Shown here in pieces: positions 60,595 through 64,000 of a stretch of DNA of 64,000 bases. The translations under genes were made by a program, and so were the position numbers. Source of the DNA: Papio anubis. Lineage: Eukaryota; Chordata; Mammalia; Primates; Cercopithecidae. Numbering within the stretch: position 1 is the first letter of the stretch; each line of letters begins with the position of its first letter. The stretch lies in NCBI RefSeq assembly GCF_008728515.1, contig NC_044978.1, positions 8,934,452-8,998,451 on the forward strand. The letters run 5' to 3'. The notes beneath the pieces are model-generated. The model ran no database searches, was not told the origin of the DNA, and saw nothing but the letters and a program-made list of their open reading frames with translations.

Positions 60595-61375
60595 AAAAAA
60601 TATACTAAACACTCACTATGGAAATACAAAAGTTACGACCTCATACCCATTAAGATGGCTACTAACAACAAAAGAGAAAATACCAAGTGTTGCCAATGAC
60701 GTGAAGAAATCGAAACACATGTGATCTGTTAGTAGGAATGGAAAATGGTATAGCCGCTATGGAAAACAGTATGGAGCTTTCTCAAAAAAATTTAAAGTAG
60801 ATTTATCTTATGATCCAACAATGCAGCCAAAAGAATTGAGATAATGATGTTGAATAGAAATTTGTACACCCATGTTCATAGCAGCATTATTTACAATAAC
60901 AGAAATGCAGAGGCAACCCAAATGTCCATTGATTAATAAATGGATGAGCAACTTGTATTATAAACATACAAGAAAACGTTATTTAGCCTTAAAAAGGAAG
61001 GAACTTCTTACATATGCTACTACATGGATGAACCTTGAGGACATTATGCTAAATGAAATAAATCAGTCACAAAAAGACAAATCTTATATGATTCTACTTA
61101 TATGAAATACTTAAATTAGTCAAAATCTATAGAGACAGAAAGTAGAAGGGAAGTTGCTGAGGATGGGGGGAGAGGGGAATGGTGAGTTATTGTTTAATGA
61201 GTGTTGAGTTTCAGCTTCACAAGATGAAAAGAGTTGTGGAGATGGATAGGAGTGAAGGATGCATAACATTATGAATGTATTCTATGTCAATGAACTGTAC
61301 ACTTTAAAATGATTAACATGGTAAGTTTTATGTTTCATATATTTTAACTCAAGAGAAAAAAATTGAAAAAAGAAG

Positions 61376-62647
61376 GAGAAGTAGTATTGTGAAGACAATT
61401 TTCATTTTTGATAAAGGTTTACTTCAAACAATTTGAGTTTGAGCCAAAGGTTGGATTAAAAAATATATTTGGGTCCACAGCTAAATAAGATTTTCAGTGT
61501 GTAGATTTAAAAATGTACAGAAACGCAATACCTTGTTATTATGATTTTCTATTCTTCTTCAATGCCCTGTAGCTTTTAGTTACTACAATTACAGTAGAGG
61601 AAAGGTAAATCAGGATGTGTGAAAATAGTGATGAACCCTGAATAGCCTGACTGGAAATCATGATTTTGATTGGTATTTTCTCTAGCCAATTTCTAGTATT
61701 TCTACTTTTCCTGAACTATGTATTAGTAAAAAACCAAATGTTCTACAATATATATTCTTCATTGTATATGCTTTCTCTTTTGTTTTTATTGTCTTATATA
61801 CAGTTACAACTATAATCTCCATACTATGATACTTAACTATATTTCTCTAGGTTTTAGCTTCCACTCAGAGAGTGGAATACCTTCCCAGCGGTGTGTCTGC
61901 CTTTTCCATGAGTCGCCTTTATCAACATATCTCAAAATGGACTCATATTTGCCTTCTAAGCAGCTTCTCCACAACTCTCATGATTTCTGTGCTCATACAA
62001 CATTCTGTAGGTTTGAAATCCTTCAAATCGGAGTAAAAATTGGCATCCCACGGATTGCAGTAAAGCAGCAGACATGTTTTTTACTTGTTTGTTTAATATT
62101 TAGCCTTCAAGATATTAGCGAATATACTGTTAACAAACATAACATTAAAAGAAGACACCAGTACTGAATGAATGATCAAGGAGCAGCCTTGGAATACAGG
62201 CAGTGTCTCATCTAGCCCCTATAGCAACTGTGTGAATTCACAAAACCTCTCCATTCTAAAAGATGACCACACTCCTGTGCCTGAGGTCAACGTTTAGGTG
62301 GGTAGACTATGGGCTATATTTCAGCTACTTCTTCCTTCCTTGATGGCAGAATTATACAGCAAGTCAGCTGATGATCATATATAGTGACAATGGATATAGA
62401 CGCTAAATGCAAAAAATCATAGGTTCAGGGCACGGCTGTTCAGAGGACTGCTGCTAACAGGTATCCTGAAAGAGCAGATCATGAGACATTAGCAGGTGCT
62501 GCCTGTGACCCACTGGAACCCTACAAGCATGAGTCTGCAAATCATGCAGTGAATAACTGGAAGAGGCTATCAGCCTCATGCCATCCACTGTAATCACCTG
62601 CTAATAAGGGTCCTGGTCTCTCCCTTAAATTATTTTGTATTGCCTCT
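61376..62647. other. unassigned DNA between two L1 elements
   Basis: No repeat or gene recognised. A plus-strand frame of 113 codons (61826-62167) has no known domain, though it is Ser/Phe/His-rich in its first half. Chance is the default reading. Confidence 0.45.
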
Positions 62648-63869
62648 GCATCACACTACCTGACTCCAAACTATACTACAAGGCTACCGTAACCAAAACA
62701 GCATGGTACTGGTACCAAAACAGAGATATAGACCAATGGAACAGAACAGAGGCCTCAGAAATAACACCACACATCTACAACCATCTGATCTTTGTCAAAC
62801 CTGACAAAAACAAGAAACGGGGAAAGGATTCCCTATTTAATAAATGGTGCTTGGAAAACTGGCTAGCCATATGTAGAAAGCTGAACCTAGATCCCTTCCT
62901 TACACCATATATAAAAATTAATTCAAGATGGATTAAAGACTTAAATGTTAGACCTAAAACCATAAAAACCCTAGAAGAAAACCTAGGCAACGCCACTCAG
63001 GACATAGGCATGGGCAAGGACTTCATGTCTAAAACACCAAAAGCAATGGCAACAAAAGCCAAAATAGACAAATGGGATCTAATTAAACTAAACAGCTTCT
63101 GCACAGCAAAAGAAACTACCATCAGAGTGACAGGCAACCTACAGAATGGGAGAAAATTTTTGCAATCTACCCATCTGACAAGATTCTAATATCCAGAATC
63201 TACAAAGAACTTAAACAAATTTACAAGAAAAAAATCAAACAACCCCATCAAAAAGTGAGCAAAGATACGAACAGAAACTTTTCAAAAGAAGAGATTTATG
63301 CAGCCAACAGACACAGGAAAAAATGCTCATCATCACTGGTCATCAGAGAAATGCAAATCAAAACCACAATGAGATACCATCTCATGCCAGTTAGAATGGT
63401 GATCATTAAAAAGTCAGGAAACAACAGGTGCTGGAGAGGATGTGGAGAAATAGGAATGCTTTTACACTGTTGGTGGGAGTGTAAACTAGTTCGACCATTG
63501 TAGCAGACAGTGTGGTGATTCCTCAAGGATCTAGAACTAGAAAAACCATTTGACCCAGCAATCCCATTACTGGCTACACACCCAAAGGATTATAAATCAT
63601 TCTACTATAAAGACACACGCACATGTATGTTTATTGCAGCACTGTTCACAATAGCAAAGACTTGAAACCAGACCAAATGTCCATCAGTATTAGACTGAAT
63701 AAAGAAAATGTGGCACATATACACCATGGAATACTATGCAGCCATAAAAAAGGATGAGTTCATGTCCTTTGAGGGGACATGGATGAAGCTGGAAACCATC
63801 ATTCTCAGCAAACTATTGCAAGGACAGAAAACCAAACACTTCATGTTCTTACTCATAGGTGGGAACTGA
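62648..63869 (+). pseudogene. L1PA-type ORF2 C-terminal part, inactivated
   Basis: The ORF2 C-terminal third is read in one phase to about 63127, including 'IDQWNRTEASEITPHIYNHL' and 'DPFLTPYIKINSRWIKDLNV'. At 63127-63132 one base is missing relative to the expected 'gtgaacagg', so the frame shifts and stops at 63189. The correct protein continues in another phase (63255-63503: 'SSLVIREMQIKTTMRYHL'), which then hits TAG at 63501 where a Trp codon is expected. The natural stop is at 63867-63869. The N-terminal endonuclease and the reverse-transcriptase core are absent. Confidence 0.9.
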
Positions 63870-64000
63870 ACAATGAGAACACCTGGACACAGGGTGGGGA
63901 ATATCACACACTGGGGTCTGTCATGGGGTGGGGGATGGGGGAGGGATAGCATTAGGAGAAATATCTAATGTAAATGATGAGTTAATGGATGCAGCAAACC
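62648..64000 (+). mobile_element. 5'-truncated L1PA-type LINE, continues past the window
   Basis: The element starts abruptly within ORF2 at 'gcatcacactacctgactcc', downstream of the reverse-transcriptase core, and runs through the ORF2 stop into the 3' UTR ('cactggggtctgtcatgggg', G-rich tract 63923-63947). The 3' end and poly(A) lie beyond the window. Low divergence compared with the L1 at 53444 indicates a primate L1PA-type lineage. Confidence 0.95.

Larger units (their letters stand above)
56840..61105 (+). pseudogene. L1 ORF2 relic (endonuclease and reverse transcriptase)
   Basis: ORF2 of an active L1 encodes an AP-like endonuclease, a reverse transcriptase and a Cys-rich C terminus. 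The endonuclease start is recognisable at 56860 ('gtaaatggattaaaattt'), palm-domain sequence at about 58380 ('YRPISFKNIDAKILNKIL') and the C-terminal end at 61090-61105 (SQKDKSYMILLI, stop). At 58865-58890 the usual catalytic F-A-D-D reads F-A-N-Y, so both metal-binding aspartates are lost. Stops and frameshifts occur throughout, and two Alus split it at 59972-60558. It is a dead copy. Confidence 0.85.
53444..61375 (+). mobile_element. nearly full-length ancient L1 (L1MB-like) with nested insertions
   Basis: Three blocks form one L1 in order: 53444-54200 (5' UTR), about 55140-59971 (ORF1 and most of ORF2) and about 60600-61375 (end of ORF2 plus 3' UTR), roughly 6.3 kb once insertions are discounted. 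The 5' end ('gaagatggcagagtaggaag') and the 3' end ('ctgtacactttaaaatgatt' then 'gtaagttttatgtttcatat') both match L1M-type elements, so truncation is minimal. Many stops and indels show that it is dead. Interrupting it are an ERV LTR carrying an Alu, and two adjacent Alus, all younger than the L1. Confidence 0.9.

Noticed and set aside
61826..62167. 113-codon frame between the two L1 elements
   Set aside because: The translation has no known domain and does not match L1 ORFs; no transcript evidence can be drawn from the sequence.

Overview
This window is primate nuclear DNA. The evidence is at least fourteen full or partial Alu elements, L1 elements of several ages, MIR and L2 relics, and solitary retroviral LTRs including THE1/MST and MLT1 types. 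Two Alu copies (6124-6463 and the right part of 19434-20010) carry diagnostic bases, such as 'gagatccggccac' and 'actagccaggcgaggtgg', that I associate with Old World monkey AluY lineages and not with human AluY. A cercopithecid (macaque- or baboon-like) genome is therefore the best guess; this is inference from remembered subfamily consensus, not a database match.

I found no functional protein-coding gene, rRNA, tRNA or CRISPR array. Open reading frames are short and scattered, and the recognisable ones are Alu, L1 or L2 translations. The window is best read as intergenic or deep intronic DNA; no exon could be supported.

Layout: 0.5-1.5 kb, a Tigger-like DNA transposon relic and an LTR-like relic. 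1.5-6 kb, AT-rich and unassigned. 6-12.5 kb, an Old World monkey AluY, L2, an old L1 3' end, MIRs and two MaLR-type LTRs. 12.5-14.7 kb, unassigned. 14.7-23.3 kb, Alus, an MLT1 LTR, a damaged double Alu inside one target-site duplication, a THE1/MST LTR holding an Alu, and an ERV LTR. 24.5-28 kb, a 56-bp tandem duplication, L1 3' ends in both orientations, an Alu and two Alu monomers. 29-36 kb, an LTR-like relic, MIR, L2 and an AluS. 36-42 kb, a repeat-poor, unassigned stretch. 42-44.2 kb, an ERV LTR nested inside a THE1/MST LTR, then another LTR. 49.8-52.6 kb, an L2 split by an ERV LTR (with an Alu inside) and by another Alu. 53.4-61.4 kb, an almost full-length ancient L1 (L1MB-like) interrupted by an LTR+Alu and by two consecutive Alus. 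62.6 kb to the window end, a 5'-truncated younger L1PA-type element that runs off the edge.

Nothing here behaves as a cooperating gene system. The value of the window is its insertion stratigraphy: nested elements give a relative order of events, and a few local duplications and one scrambled Alu segment deserve checking. No new biological system is evident.
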